A stretch of DNA of 37,463 nt from positions 1 through 37,463 of the forward strand of contig JAZRWH010000098.1 of assembly GCA_045599585.1 (NCBI GenBank), read 5' to 3'. Made by a program: the position numbers and the translations under genes. Origin of the DNA: RGIG464 sp045599585 (GTDB taxonomy: Bacteria; Myxococcota_A; Bradymonadia; UBA4248). The notes beneath the pieces are model-generated. The model saw nothing but the letters and a program-made list of their open reading frames with translations, did no database searches and was not told where the DNA came from. Shown piece after piece: positions 17,419-24,704 of the stretch (the first letter of the stretch is position 1; each line of letters starts with the position of its first letter).

Positions 17419-17456
17419 ATGAAGCCTGACTTTTTTATGGAAGTCAGGCTTTCATT
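17419..17456 (+). terminator. Intrinsic terminator after the Sel1-like lipoprotein gene
   Basis: AAGCCTGACTT (17422-17432) pairs with AAGTCAGGCTT (17441-17451) across an eight-base loop, with flanking AATG/CATT extending the stem. The T-tract is short (TTTCATTT). Confidence 0.8.
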
Positions 17457-17487
17457 TAAGCAACGATTGAAGTTTTCATTTTTGTGA

Positions 17488-17570
17488 GGGGAAAGCCTTC
17501 CCCTGAGCGGCTATCGGCACAGACAGGCTTCGCAAGCGGCCTGTCTGATGCAGCGATACGCCGCTACCCC
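17488..17570 (-). repeat. Dispersed intergenic hairpin element, copy 6
   Basis: GGGGAAAGCCTTCCCC, TGAGCGGCTA, core TATCG...CGATA containing a strong inner stem AGACAGGC / GCCTGTCT, then CGCCGCTACCCC. This is the four-G type, and its distal arm also has four Cs. Confidence 0.9.
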
Positions 17571-17725
17571 TTCAGTCCATACGTTGATCCTCGCATGTGA
17601 AGTTTTTAGCGCCCAATAATTTAACGAACGCGTTTTTTTAAGAGAAAAGCTTTTTTCTGCTTAGCTTATTGAAAACAGAGAATAATTTCGCTAGTTAATC
17701 CGTCTAACGACTCAAAATTATTTTG

Positions 17726-17752
17726 TTGACTTACTTTTGTGAGGGGTATAGT
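17726..17752 (+). promoter_or_regulatory. Candidate promoter for the small repeat lipoprotein
   Basis: TTGACT (17726-17731) and TATAGT (17747-17752) with a 15-base spacer; TTGTTG three bases upstream gives an 18-base spacer. The start would be near 17759, at the head of a structured leader. A TATAAT at 17804-17809 could be a second -10 but has no good -35. Confidence 0.45.
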
Positions 17753-17764
17753 CTCCGACCACAC

Positions 17765-17833
17765 GATGTATCCCAGAGAGATACATCATCATTAAAAGGG
17801 TTTTATAATGCTTCGCGTCAACAGTGTCGCGAA
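17765..17833 (+). promoter_or_regulatory. Structured 5' leader of the small repeat lipoprotein
   Basis: Two hairpins: GATGTATC-ccagaga-GATACATC (17765-17787), a perfect 8-bp stem that starts a few bases after the predicted transcript start, and TTCGCG...CGCGAA (17812-17833). A 5'-terminal stem of this kind often stabilises abundant mRNAs; that role is inferred. Confidence 0.5.
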
Positions 17834-17861
17834 ATTCACTAAACATGGAGATTTAACATGA
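17808..17861 (+). CDS. Candidate 17-residue leader peptide overlapping the lipoprotein start
   Basis: ATG at 17808 is preceded by AAAAGGG seven bases upstream and encodes MLRVNSVAKFTKHGDLT. The TGA stop (17859-17861) overlaps the ATG of the next gene as ATGA, the classic arrangement for translational coupling. The frame also spans the TTCGCG/CGCGAA hairpin. It may instead be noncoding leader, and the same ATG overlaps a TATAAT. No homologue is recognised. Confidence 0.35.
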   Translation: MLRVNSVAKFTKHGDLT

Positions 17862-18094
17862 AAAAACTTATCGCTATCGCTATCGTTGCTCTTCTCACCG
17901 GTCTTGCTGCCTGCGACAAAGCTGCTGAAAACAAAGCTGCTGACGACAAAGCTGCTGCTGCTGATGCCAAAGCTGATGCTGACAAAAAAGACGAAGCCAA
18001 AGCTGACGCTGACAAAAAAGACGAAGCCAAAGCTGATGAAGCCAAAGCTGACGATGCTAAAGCTGATGAAGCCAAAGCTGACGAAGCCAAGTAA
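17858..18094 (+). CDS. Small Lys/Ala/Asp/Glu-repeat lipoprotein
   Basis: A 78-residue protein: signal peptide of about 18 residues ending in the lipobox LAAC, then almost purely Ala, Lys, Asp and Glu. Two copies of a ten-residue unit (AKADADKKDE) are followed by four five-residue units of AKADE type, so the mature chain should be a single highly charged helix ending in Lys. Size, acylated N-terminus, helical body and C-terminal Lys recall Braun's lipoprotein, which links outer membrane to peptidoglycan, but there is no sequence match and this is analogy only. GGAG eight bases before the ATG, a candidate promoter, a stable leader and a strong terminator suggest high expression. Confidence 0.8.
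   Translation: MKKLIAIAIVALLTGLAACDKAAENKAADDKAAAADAKADADKKDEAKADADKKDEAKADEAKADDAKADEAKADEAK
17968..18091 (+). repeat. In-frame tandem repeat inside the small lipoprotein gene
   Basis: Two near-identical 30-base units (encoding AKADADKKDE) followed by 15-base units of AAAGCTGATGAAGCC type with one or two differences. Copy number could change by slippage without breaking the frame. Confidence 0.8.
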
Positions 18095-18120
18095 TTTGTT
18101 CTGCGCTTAATCGCTGAACG

Positions 18121-18152
18121 AAAGGCCTCTCATAAGAGAGGCCTTTTTTTTT
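18121..18152 (+). terminator. Intrinsic terminator of the small repeat lipoprotein gene
   Basis: AAAGGCCTCT-cata-AGAGAGGCCTTT stem with a nine-base T run; one of the strongest terminators in the window. Confidence 0.93.
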
Positions 18153-18168
18153 AACAATTGATCTCTTA

Positions 18169-18270
18169 CACTTTTTAAGTGCAGATTGGCGTACAACGTG
18201 ACCACTTCTATTGTCACGACTTGGGTTCATAAGCTCTTTGACGGTTTATGAATAGCGTTTGAAGCTTTTC
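18169..18270 (+). promoter_or_regulatory. Run of four small hairpins before the Cys-rich protein gene
   Basis: CACTT-ttt-AAGTG (18169-18181), CGTGAC...GTCACG (18197-18218), TTCATAA...TTATGAA (18226-18252) and GAAgcttTTC (18261-18270) follow one another in the 280-base gap. They may form a structured leader or a small RNA; no known riboswitch class is recognised. A weak TTGGCG/TATTGT pair (18186/18209) is the only promoter candidate. Confidence 0.35.
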
Positions 18271-18372
18271 AAAGATTCATCTTGCCAATCGAGTTTGGGT
18301 GCACAAACTGTAGTCTGTCCGCAAAAGCGGATCGATGAACAACCTCATGGCTTAATTCTAGGAGTTACGAAG

Positions 18373-18741
18373 ATGAGCAAAAAAAACGTTAGGCATAATA
18401 ACGAAGTAAAAAATGTTGCATCAACCAATGAGGCAAATAAGAACACCTGTGCTGAAAATCATTGTAAAGCACAACATGACATGGATGCTTGCGCAGAAGA
18501 AACGGTAGCTTATGACGCTTGCTTAGACGACGAAGACCCTGGTGCATGCACCTGCGATGCGGAAACAAAAGATTGCCACTGTAATTGTGAGGTTTGCCGT
18601 TGTTCAAAATCAGAAAGACGCAAACGAACAAGAATTTACCAAATGGCTGCTGATGTAGGCAAAACCGTTGTTATGTCCGCTGTTGCAACAGCTGCTAGCA
18701 TTCTCGTGACGGCTGCGTTGAAAAAGTTTTTGCGCTTCTAA
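18373..18741 (+). CDS. Cys-rich small protein with C-terminal membrane helix
   Basis: A 122-residue protein of unknown function. It has 11 cysteines, at 26, 31, 40, 50, 59, 61, 68, 70, 72, 75 and 77, the last seven packed as CTC(x6)CHCNCEVCRC, then a basic patch (SERRKRTR) and one hydrophobic helix (about 97-115) before a short basic end. The density of CxC pairs suggests metal binding (zinc, copper or a cluster), and the positive patch before the helix suggests the Cys region faces the cytoplasm. Start: AGGAG eight bases before the ATG at 18373; an in-frame TTG 38 codons upstream has no support. No partner genes give context. Confidence 0.7.
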   Translation: MSKKNVRHNNEVKNVASTNEANKNTCAENHCKAQHDMDACAEETVAYDACLDDEDPGACTCDAETKDCHCNCEVCRCSKSERRKRTRIYQMAADVGKTVVMSAVATAASILVTAALKKFLRF

Positions 18742-18770
18742 ATCATTCTTTTTTGCTTCTATCGTTTAAG

Positions 18771-18806
18771 AACCCTAACCGCATTCTATCTTAGGTTGCG
18801 TTTTTT
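18771..18806 (+). terminator. Weak intrinsic terminator
   Basis: AACC(c)TA (18771-18777) can pair with TAGGTT (18792-18797), followed by TTTTTT at 18801-18806. The stem is short and bulged. It ends 15 bases before the nfo start. Confidence 0.4.
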
Positions 18807-18820
18807 GAGGATGCCTAATT

Positions 18821-19657
18821 ATGTATGCACTCGGAGCTCACCTTTCGACGACGAAAGGTTATGCCGCAATGATTCGTGATGCTATTTCAATTGGCGCAAA
18901 CACTTGTGCTTTCTTCTTGCGTAGTCCGCGTGGGGGGGCAGCTAAAGAAATTTCTGCCAAAGACGCCGCTGAAGTGAATCGTCTTTTATCTGAAAATAAT
19001 TTTGCTCCACTCGTCGCACATGCGCCTTACATCATGAATCCATGTGCTGCAAAGCCAGATCTCAGACAGCTAGCCCGAGAGATTATGCGAGAGGATGTTA
19101 GTAGACTCGATATGTTTCCCGGGAATTATTATAATTTTCATCCCGGCAGCCATGTTCAACAAGGATCTGAGATCGGCATTCAGCTTACAACTGAATGTCT
19201 AAACGACGTTTTGTCTCCAAATCAAAAATCCCGTGTCCTTATCGAAACGATGGCTGGTAAAGGAACAGAAATTGGTAGGAATTTCGAAGAAATAGCTAAA
19301 ATCCTTGATGGTGTGAAACTAGAAAATAAAATTGGTGTATGCCTTGATACGTGCCACATTTGGGATGGCGGTTACGATGTTGTCGAGAATCTTGAAGAAG
19401 TGATTGACACTTTTGACAGAATTATCGGTCTAGATCGTCTTTTTGCGATACATTTAAATGATTCTATGAACTCTCGTGCGTCACACAAAGATCGTCATGC
19501 CAAACTCGGAGAAGGCCAAATTGGTTTTGAAGCATTGGTCAAAGTTGTGGCACACCCGAAACTCAAACATCTTTCGTTTGTGCTCGAAACGCCAAACGAT
19601 CTTAGCGGCTGGAAACATGAAATTGAGATGCTGCGTGAGGCGTTGAGCGATAAGTAA
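18821..19657 (+). CDS. nfo: Endonuclease IV (AP endonuclease)
   Basis: A 278-residue enzyme that incises DNA 5' of abasic sites in base excision repair, using three zinc ions in a TIM barrel. All nine metal ligands known from E. coli Nfo are present: His67, His107 (NFHPGSH), Glu142 (VLIETMAGKG), Asp176 and His179 (GVCLDTCHIW), His211 (HLNDS), Asp224 and His226 (SHKDRHAKLGEGQIG), and Glu256. Length is normal for the family. GAGG ten bases upstream supports the ATG. It lies beside dprA and within 5 kb of ligA, forming a loose DNA-processing neighbourhood, although terminator-like hairpins separate the genes. Confidence 0.97.
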   Translation: MYALGAHLSTTKGYAAMIRDAISIGANTCAFFLRSPRGGAAKEISAKDAAEVNRLLSENNFAPLVAHAPYIMNPCAAKPDLRQLAREIMREDVSRLDMFPGNYYNFHPGSHVQQGSEIGIQLTTECLNDVLSPNQKSRVLIETMAGKGTEIGRNFEEIAKILDGVKLENKIGVCLDTCHIWDGGYDVVENLEEVIDTFDRIIGLDRLFAIHLNDSMNSRASHKDRHAKLGEGQIGFEALVKVVAHPKLKHLSFVLETPNDLSGWKHEIEMLREALSDK

Positions 19658-19669
19658 TTTAATCGCTGT

Positions 19670-19688
19670 ATGATCATTGAATGGTCAT
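19670..19688 (+). other. Stem-loop downstream of nfo
   Basis: ATGATCATT and AATGGTCAT flank a single G and pair along nine bases with one G.T. It starts 12 bases after the nfo stop and is followed by GGCGTATTTTG, so it may be a poor terminator or a 3'-end stabiliser. Confidence 0.35.
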
Positions 19689-19759
19689 GGCGTATTTTGT
19701 AAGTACAAATTGATACACTTTTTTATGTCACGAAATAGCTTCTCGTTGGCACTACTGTA

Positions 19760-19786
19760 AAGAAGGACACAGGGTGCGTCCTTCTT
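19760..19786 (+). promoter_or_regulatory. Hairpin abutting the dprA ribosome site
   Basis: AAGAAGGAC (19760-19768) and GTCCTTCTT (19778-19786) form a perfect 9-bp stem ending three bases before AGGAGG (19790-19795). There is no T-tract after it, so a translational or mRNA-stability role is more likely than termination. Confidence 0.5.
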
Positions 19787-19799
19787 ATCAGGAGGATGT

Positions 19800-21002
19800 A
19801 TGAGAGAAGTTGAATATCTTGCAGCTTGGTTGTGGCACGAAAAACAGTGTAGCATCAAGGGAATCAATGCATTGTTAGACATTTGCGATTCTGCAGTACT
19901 TGAGCAAACTTGGGAGACGCATGACCATCTGCATTTAAATCTAAAACTTCAGGATGCGATACAAGCAGGAAAAGATGTTTGCGAGCGTTACGCACAAAAA
20001 GGTATCACGCTGCTTTTTAAAGGATCAGATACTTTTCCGCCGCAGCTTGGTGCTTTTACCGATAAAATGCCGATTTTAAGCGTATGTGGCGATGTGTCTT
20101 TGCTCAAACAACGCCAAATTGCAATTGTCGGCAGTCGAGATATCAACGAAGAAGGGCGCAATCTGGGTGAATTAATCACGAGTATTTTGCTCGGGCGAGG
20201 TTTTTTGGTGACCAGTGGCGGAGCGCGAGGCGTAGATGCCGTAGCGCATCGTGTTGCAATGCGGATGAATGCACCGACGATCGTCGTAACAGCGACGGAT
20301 GCGGCACAGGTTTACCCAAATGAAAATGCGGACATTTTTGCTTATGCTAAGTCTCATGGCGCTGTTGTAAGTCAATTTCCAATGGTTACCGAACCGCGAC
20401 GCGAATTGTTTCCATCGCGAAACAACGTCATTGCGGCTTTAAGCGAAGCAACGCTCATCGTACAATGTCGTTTGGATAGTGGGGCGTTATATACGGCTAA
20501 TGCATCACTTCAACTGGATCGTCCCGTTCTCGTCGGTGCAACAACAGGCTTCTGCGTACGTACTGAAGGTGGTCTTGAACTCGTCAAACGTGGTCTAGCT
20601 AGATTAGTTACCTCGTCAGAAGACTTTGATTTTTTAGGTGACGGGGATTGTGAAAATCGAGGCATCGTTCGAGATTTAGGTTTGTTACCGCTTTTTTCGG
20701 ATGTCGGAACAACAACAGTATCAGATGCCAAACCACGACAAGAAAGTGCGCTTCGAAGAAAAAAAGCAAAAAACCAAAAAGAAACGCAATATGTTGTTTT
20801 AATGGATGATCCATTTTGGAAACAGATTTACGAAGTGATGACAGATGTGCCGATAGGGCGTGATAAACTTTCATCTCTTATTGGCTGTAGCAATATTTCA
20901 AAACTGACGGAAGCGCTCATCCAAATGGAATTCAATGGATGGATCGAATGTATTGCTGGAAGATATCGGAAAATAACGTCATGCAAACAAAAAAACTTGT
21001 GA
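19800..21002 (+). CDS. dprA: DNA-processing protein DprA
   Basis: A 400-residue DprA/Smf protein, which loads RecA onto incoming single-stranded DNA during natural transformation. The Rossmann-type core shows IAIVGSR (107-113), SGGARGVDAVAH (139-150), FPSRNNVIAALS (204-215) and SGALYTA (227-233), the family signature. An N-terminal helical region (1-75) precedes it. A Lys/Gln/Glu-rich linker (about 300-328) leads to a C-terminal winged-helix DprA domain (about 331-395) that ends RYRKI. The AGGAGG ribosome site is optimal, and the hairpin just before it may tune expression. It implies that relatives are, or were, transformable, but no other competence gene is in view. Confidence 0.95.
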   Translation: MREVEYLAAWLWHEKQCSIKGINALLDICDSAVLEQTWETHDHLHLNLKLQDAIQAGKDVCERYAQKGITLLFKGSDTFPPQLGAFTDKMPILSVCGDVSLLKQRQIAIVGSRDINEEGRNLGELITSILLGRGFLVTSGGARGVDAVAHRVAMRMNAPTIVVTATDAAQVYPNENADIFAYAKSHGAVVSQFPMVTEPRRELFPSRNNVIAALSEATLIVQCRLDSGALYTANASLQLDRPVLVGATTGFCVRTEGGLELVKRGLARLVTSSEDFDFLGDGDCENRGIVRDLGLLPLFSDVGTTTVSDAKPRQESALRRKKAKNQKETQYVVLMDDPFWKQIYEVMTDVPIGRDKLSSLIGCSNISKLTEALIQMEFNGWIECIAGRYRKITSCKQKNL

Positions 21003-21016
21003 GATGTGACCATGAC

Positions 21017-21051
21017 AAAAAGAGCCACGGTTTAAAAGTTTGTGGCTTTTT
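21017..21051 (+). terminator. Intrinsic terminator after dprA
   Basis: AGCCAC (21023-21028) pairs with GTGGCT (21042-21047); the flanking A-run and T-run lengthen the stem and supply the U-tract. Confidence 0.75.
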
Positions 21052-21064
21052 AGCTGTTTATGAC

Positions 21065-21093
21065 TTGCACCTAAAGTTCAGACTACCTATAAG
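21065..21093 (+). promoter_or_regulatory. Sigma70-type promoter for the Cys-rich lipoprotein
   Basis: TTGCAC (21065-21070), exactly 17 bases, TATAAG (21088-21093). The predicted start near 21100 leaves a leader of about 40 bases containing AGGAG. Confidence 0.7.
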
Positions 21094-21138
21094 GCGCGAA
21101 CCTTTTCGGGGGTGTTTTCTATAGTTAGGAGTTCAACA

Positions 21139-23616
21139 ATGAAAAAAAGTTGGTTGATTGCAGCAGTAGTGGCTGGTTTGCTTGCTGGTTGTTCTGACGA
21201 TAAAGATAAGTCTTCAGATGACGATTGCCCGGCAAATGCGGCCTACAATTCGGCAAAAGGACAGTGCGAATGCAACACAGGCTACGTCATGTCAGGAAAT
21301 GTTTGTGTTGATACAAAGGCCTGCGATGCTCCAAACGCAATTTGTCCTTCAACGGGCGCTTGCGTAGCAGACATTCATGACACTTCGCTTTGTCCAACAG
21401 ATATGTGTGCTTCTGTCGTATGCAAGAATGGCAAATCATGCAACGAGAATACGGGCATCTGCGAATGTGTTTCTCCCAAAGTTGAATGTTCTGATGGAAA
21501 ATGCGTAGACGACGCGTCGGTGTGCACGTGCGAACCCAAGACTTGTGACCAGGGTGAAGTCTTCAACGAACAAAAATGTGCATGTGAACCAGCTTCATCG
21601 CCAGAAGCATGTGGCGTATGTAATGTAGACACGGATCCTGGCTATGGTTCATGCAAAGAAGCATCCGACTGCAAAAGTGACATGTACGATACGTGTTACA
21701 ACGGCAAATGCGTTCATAAAGACTGCATTGGCAAAACTTGGAGCTGCGGCACAGAGTATTGTTCAATTACGGGAAGTATTGTTCAGTATGTAAACGCTTG
21801 CTGTTCAGATAATCAATGCGATGTCGAAAGTGGCGAGTCTTGCAATCTTTCAACTAATGAATGCAAACAAAAATGTGCTGAGCCAGATAATAACATCATT
21901 CTCAACTGGAGCTTTGAAGATTGGTACAATGGCATGCCGAGCCAATGGAGCCTTTATGACAATGCTTATTCGCAAGCCGCAATCGTAAAAGAGAGTAACG
22001 CTGCGAATACATGCGAAAAAGCAGTGCAGCTGATCAACCCAAGTGAAAAACAAGCGCGCTTGGAAGGTGATTTGACTTCAATTGCCGACGATTATGGCGA
22101 AACATTTATTTCTTCCGGCAGCATGGGGTACAACTATCATTTAGACTGTACGATGTACGTCAAAGGTTCGGGGCACATAAATTTTGGCTATCGTGCATAT
22201 GACGAAAATGGTAAAGAAGTTGTATCTGAAACTTATGCAAGCCAAAAAGGCATTGATGTTAACTACAACAGCTATTCAAAAATCGAATTTTCAGGCAAAA
22301 ACAGTCTTTCGATCGTTCGAAATGCAACAAAAGACGGAAAAACTTATAGAGTTTCGCAATTTATGCCTCTCATTGCCTTCCACGGCACAGAAGATTCAGG
22401 TTTAATCGTTGACAGTCTATCTTGTGTTCCCTCCAAAACCGTTTGTTCTGGTGTTACCTGTGCTGAAGATTGGCAAATTTGCGATATCAACCTTGCCAAG
22501 CCCGGTACGAACGAATACGGCTACTGTGGTCCTAAAGAGGGTTTCTGCGATATCTTCAAATGGACGGTTACAACTAAAAATGGCGAAGAAGACAGAGAAA
22601 AAGATACATGTGGTGGATCTATTGCAACCTGCAATACGACAACCCATAAATGTGTCCAGAAAGATGGCGGATGTTTAACGCACAGCGACTGCCAATCCGA
22701 TAATGCACCTTATTGTGATGCTTCAACGCACACTTGCAAGGCGGGCGATCCCTGCGAAAATGCAAAATGCAGCGATTGGATGGAGTGCACGACCGCATCT
22801 CGAGGCACATGTGTTCTCAAAGACGGTTACTGTCGTAATTCAACGGATTGCCTCAAAAATAAACCGCTTTGTAATCCAAATACACATCAATGCGTTGAAA
22901 TGGATGCCACCAATCCCGTTACTTCTGACAAATCTTGCGGCTTAGGTTGGTATTACGATTATTTAAACTGCGATCAGTTTAATAAATCCGGTTCTAAATG
23001 CGAAAAATGGAATGACGATCTTGTTTGTCCGGTCAATATTGTTCCAAATGGCGATTTCGAGACTTGGGATGAATGTGACGAAGCGGATACATGCTTAACC
23101 GTTGATGGCAAGGCGTATCCCACGCCCTATTTCTGGTTTGGCAACTATTATGGTCCTGAAGATGGTGATTTCGACGGCATCGCCGAATATCATTATACCA
23201 ATGAACTCCCGGTTAATATGACGGCGCCTTATACGAAGGCTCCTCACACGGGAAATGCAGCCATGCAAATCTTGTATCCTTACAATTATAAAGTCAAAGC
23301 ACCGAAACGTTTTGTATCGATGGGCTTTAACGTTCCTGGTGGTACGTATGACTGTTCATACTGGGTACGCGGTAAAGGTGAAGTTCGATTCCACTGGTAT
23401 GGTTCTCGCGGTGATGCAGCCAAAGATATGACGCCGAATAAAGGTGAATATAAATCTTACGATACGACCGAGTGGACGCGAGAAACTTTCACCATGAAAA
23501 ATTCGCAGTCAGGCGTTCGCCTCATATTCTACGTGGGTGATACGGACGCATCCAAAGACCACATTCAGATTGATGACGTAGCTTGCACGAAACGCACTTA
23601 TGCGAATGCTGAATAA
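21139..23616 (+). CDS. Large Cys-rich lipoprotein with two jelly-roll-like domains
   Basis: An 825-residue secreted lipoprotein: signal peptide with lipobox LAGC (Cys18) followed by Ser/Asp. Residues about 30-245 and 430-630 are EGF-like or similar Cys-rich modules with regular spacing (for example CVSPKVECSDGKCVDD and CLTHSDCQSDNAPYCD). Between and after them are two beta-rich domains (about 251-428 and 632-825), each starting with an N-x-S/D-FE-x-W motif and ending in a D-S/D-x-x-C motif, the pattern of CBM4/9-like carbohydrate-binding jelly rolls. No catalytic domain is seen, so binding or adhesion on the cell surface is the likely role. Start: AGGAG seven bases before the ATG at 21139; an in-frame GTG nine codons upstream is not favoured. 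Own promoter and terminator. Confidence 0.85.
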   Translation: MKKSWLIAAVVAGLLAGCSDDKDKSSDDDCPANAAYNSAKGQCECNTGYVMSGNVCVDTKACDAPNAICPSTGACVADIHDTSLCPTDMCASVVCKNGKSCNENTGICECVSPKVECSDGKCVDDASVCTCEPKTCDQGEVFNEQKCACEPASSPEACGVCNVDTDPGYGSCKEASDCKSDMYDTCYNGKCVHKDCIGKTWSCGTEYCSITGSIVQYVNACCSDNQCDVESGESCNLSTNECKQKCAEPDNNIILNWSFEDWYNGMPSQWSLYDNAYSQAAIVKESNAANTCEKAVQLINPSEKQARLEGDLTSIADDYGETFISSGSMGYNYHLDCTMYVKGSGHINFGYRAYDENGKEVVSETYASQKGIDVNYNSYSKIEFSGKNSLSIVRNATKDGKTYRVSQFMPLIAFHGTEDSGLIVDSLSCVPSKTVCSGVTCAEDWQICDINLAKPGTNEYGYCGPKEGFCDIFKWTVTTKNGEEDREKDTCGGSIATCNTTTHKCVQKDGGCLTHSDCQSDNAPYCDASTHTCKAGDPCENAKCSDWMECTTASRGTCVLKDGYCRNSTDCLKNKPLCNPNTHQCVEMDATNPVTSDKSCGLGWYYDYLNCDQFNKSGSKCEKWNDDLVCPVNIVPNGDFETWDECDEADTCLTVDGKAYPTPYFWFGNYYGPEDGDFDGIAEYHYTNELPVNMTAPYTKAPHTGNAAMQILYPYNYKVKAPKRFVSMGFNVPGGTYDCSYWVRGKGEVRFHWYGSRGDAAKDMTPNKGEYKSYDTTEWTRETFTMKNSQSGVRLIFYVGDTDASKDHIQIDDVACTKRTYANAE

Positions 23617-23649
23617 GTAAACGTATTCAATACGGCATCTAATAATTAC

Positions 23650-23681
23650 AGCTCCGATCGAATCTTGATCGGAGCTTTTTT
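23650..23681 (+). terminator. Intrinsic terminator of the Cys-rich lipoprotein gene
   Basis: AGCTCCGATC (23650-23659) and GATCGGAGCT (23667-23676) form a perfect 10-bp stem followed by a T-tract to 23681. Confidence 0.93.
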
Positions 23682-23742
23682 GTTTTATACGTCATAATAA
23701 CAAAAACACATAGTTCAATGTTTTTATATTTTCATTTTGCAT

Positions 23743-23947
23743 GGGGGGAAGTGTCCCCCTGAGCGGCTATTGCCTCAGCGAAAACGAATTAGAACAATTA
23801 AAAAATCTATCATAATAAAATCATGGCGTAAACTTGTGAATTTGTTTAAAAATAATAATTTATATACATAAATATCAGATCAAGCGTGTTGAAACAATGT
23901 CGTATTTTGCTTCGGCAATACGCCGCTACCCCCTCTAACTTGCGGCG
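23743..23947 (-). repeat. Dispersed intergenic hairpin element, copy 7, longest and extended type
   Basis: GGGGGAAGTGTCCCCC within 23743-23759, TGAGCGGCTATTGCC, a loop of about 130 AT-rich bases, then GGCAATACGCCGCTACCCCC (to 23933). Next to the base stem, aaaacga and tcgtatttt also oppose each other imperfectly. The downstream GCGGCG (23942-23947) can pair with the CGCCGC arm (23921-23926), as in copies 5 and 8. It fills most of the gap 23682-24022; the rest shows nothing further. Confidence 0.88.
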
Positions 23948-24022
23948 CGACAATCCGATGTTCCAAACATAGAAAAGGCGCTTAGGTCAAATCATCTTAT
24001 ATCGCCTCGATAAAACAGACGG

Positions 24023-24051
24023 TTGAAAACTCAATTATTAAGGTTTATAAA
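24023..24051 (+). promoter_or_regulatory. Sigma70-type promoter for the RSH hydrolase and ligA
   Basis: TTGAAA (24023-24028), exactly 17 bases, TATAAA (24046-24051). The start would fall near 24058, after the TTG at 24052, which rules that codon out as the translation start. Confidence 0.75.
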
Positions 24052-24096
24052 TTGGCGAACAGCATTTCGCTGCGACATAACAAAGGAGAAAAGGTC

Positions 24097-24702
24097 ATGA
24101 CACCAAGTGAAAGAATGGACAAAGCTTTTGCAATGGCGCGAGAACTTCATAAAGATCAGAAGAGAAAAAACATTCCTACGCCGTTCATCTCACATCCAAT
24201 GACAGTTGCAGCACTTGTCCTTGAAAACTCTGATGACGAAGATTTGGTGATCACGGCTTTGTTACACGACGTTGTCGAGGATGCAGGTGGCCTTCCAACG
24301 CTTGAACGCGTACGCGCAGAGTTCGGTGATACTATTGCTGACAATATCATGTGGCTTACAGATTCTGTTGAAACGCCTAGACCTCCAAAACGCGAGCGCA
24401 ACCTAGCGTACATCAAAAAGATGTTAGAGTGCCCAGAAGATATCCTTGTGGTTTCGTGTTGTGATAAAATTACAAATTTACGCAATATGGCTTCTGATTA
24501 TCTTATTCTGGGGGATAATATTTGGTCTGCCTACTCTCTTTCGCCAGAAGAAACGGTTGCAAACTATCATAATTTACTCAAAGTATATCGTCAACGTCTA
24601 GGAAATCATCGCGTTGTTCTGCTGCTTGTTCAGGCACTTGCAACGGTTTGTGAGTTGTATAATCAGTACACCCAAAATCAAAAGTCAGACAAAGAGCTGT
24701 AA
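24097..24702 (+). CDS. Small RelA/SpoT-type HD hydrolase
   Basis: A 201-residue HD-domain protein matching the hydrolase half of RelA/SpoT proteins and the stand-alone MESH1/small alarmone hydrolases, which remove the 3' pyrophosphate from (p)ppGpp in a Mn-dependent way. Metal and substrate motifs: His33 in FISHP, His57-Asp58 in ALLHDVVEDAG, and Asp123 in CCDKITNLRNM. There is no synthetase domain. AAAGGAG eight bases before the ATG at 24097 and the promoter position fix the start. The gene ends two bases before ligA starts, so the pair is an operon and probably translationally coupled. HD proteins of this size can act on other nucleotides, so alarmone specificity is inferred from family resemblance. 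Confidence 0.85.
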   Translation: MTPSERMDKAFAMARELHKDQKRKNIPTPFISHPMTVAALVLENSDDEDLVITALLHDVVEDAGGLPTLERVRAEFGDTIADNIMWLTDSVETPRPPKRERNLAYIKKMLECPEDILVVSCCDKITNLRNMASDYLILGDNIWSAYSLSPEETVANYHNLLKVYRQRLGNHRVVLLLVQALATVCELYNQYTQNQKSDKEL

Positions 24703-24704
24703 TT

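Noticed and set aside
18259..18372. N-terminal extension of the Cys-rich protein from a TTG
   Set aside because: The ATG at 18373 has AGGAG at good spacing; the upstream part overlaps a hairpin region and lacks a ribosome site.
24052..24096. TTG start for the HD hydrolase
   Set aside because: It lies upstream of the predicted transcription start, directly after the -10 box, while AAAGGAG precedes the ATG at 24097.
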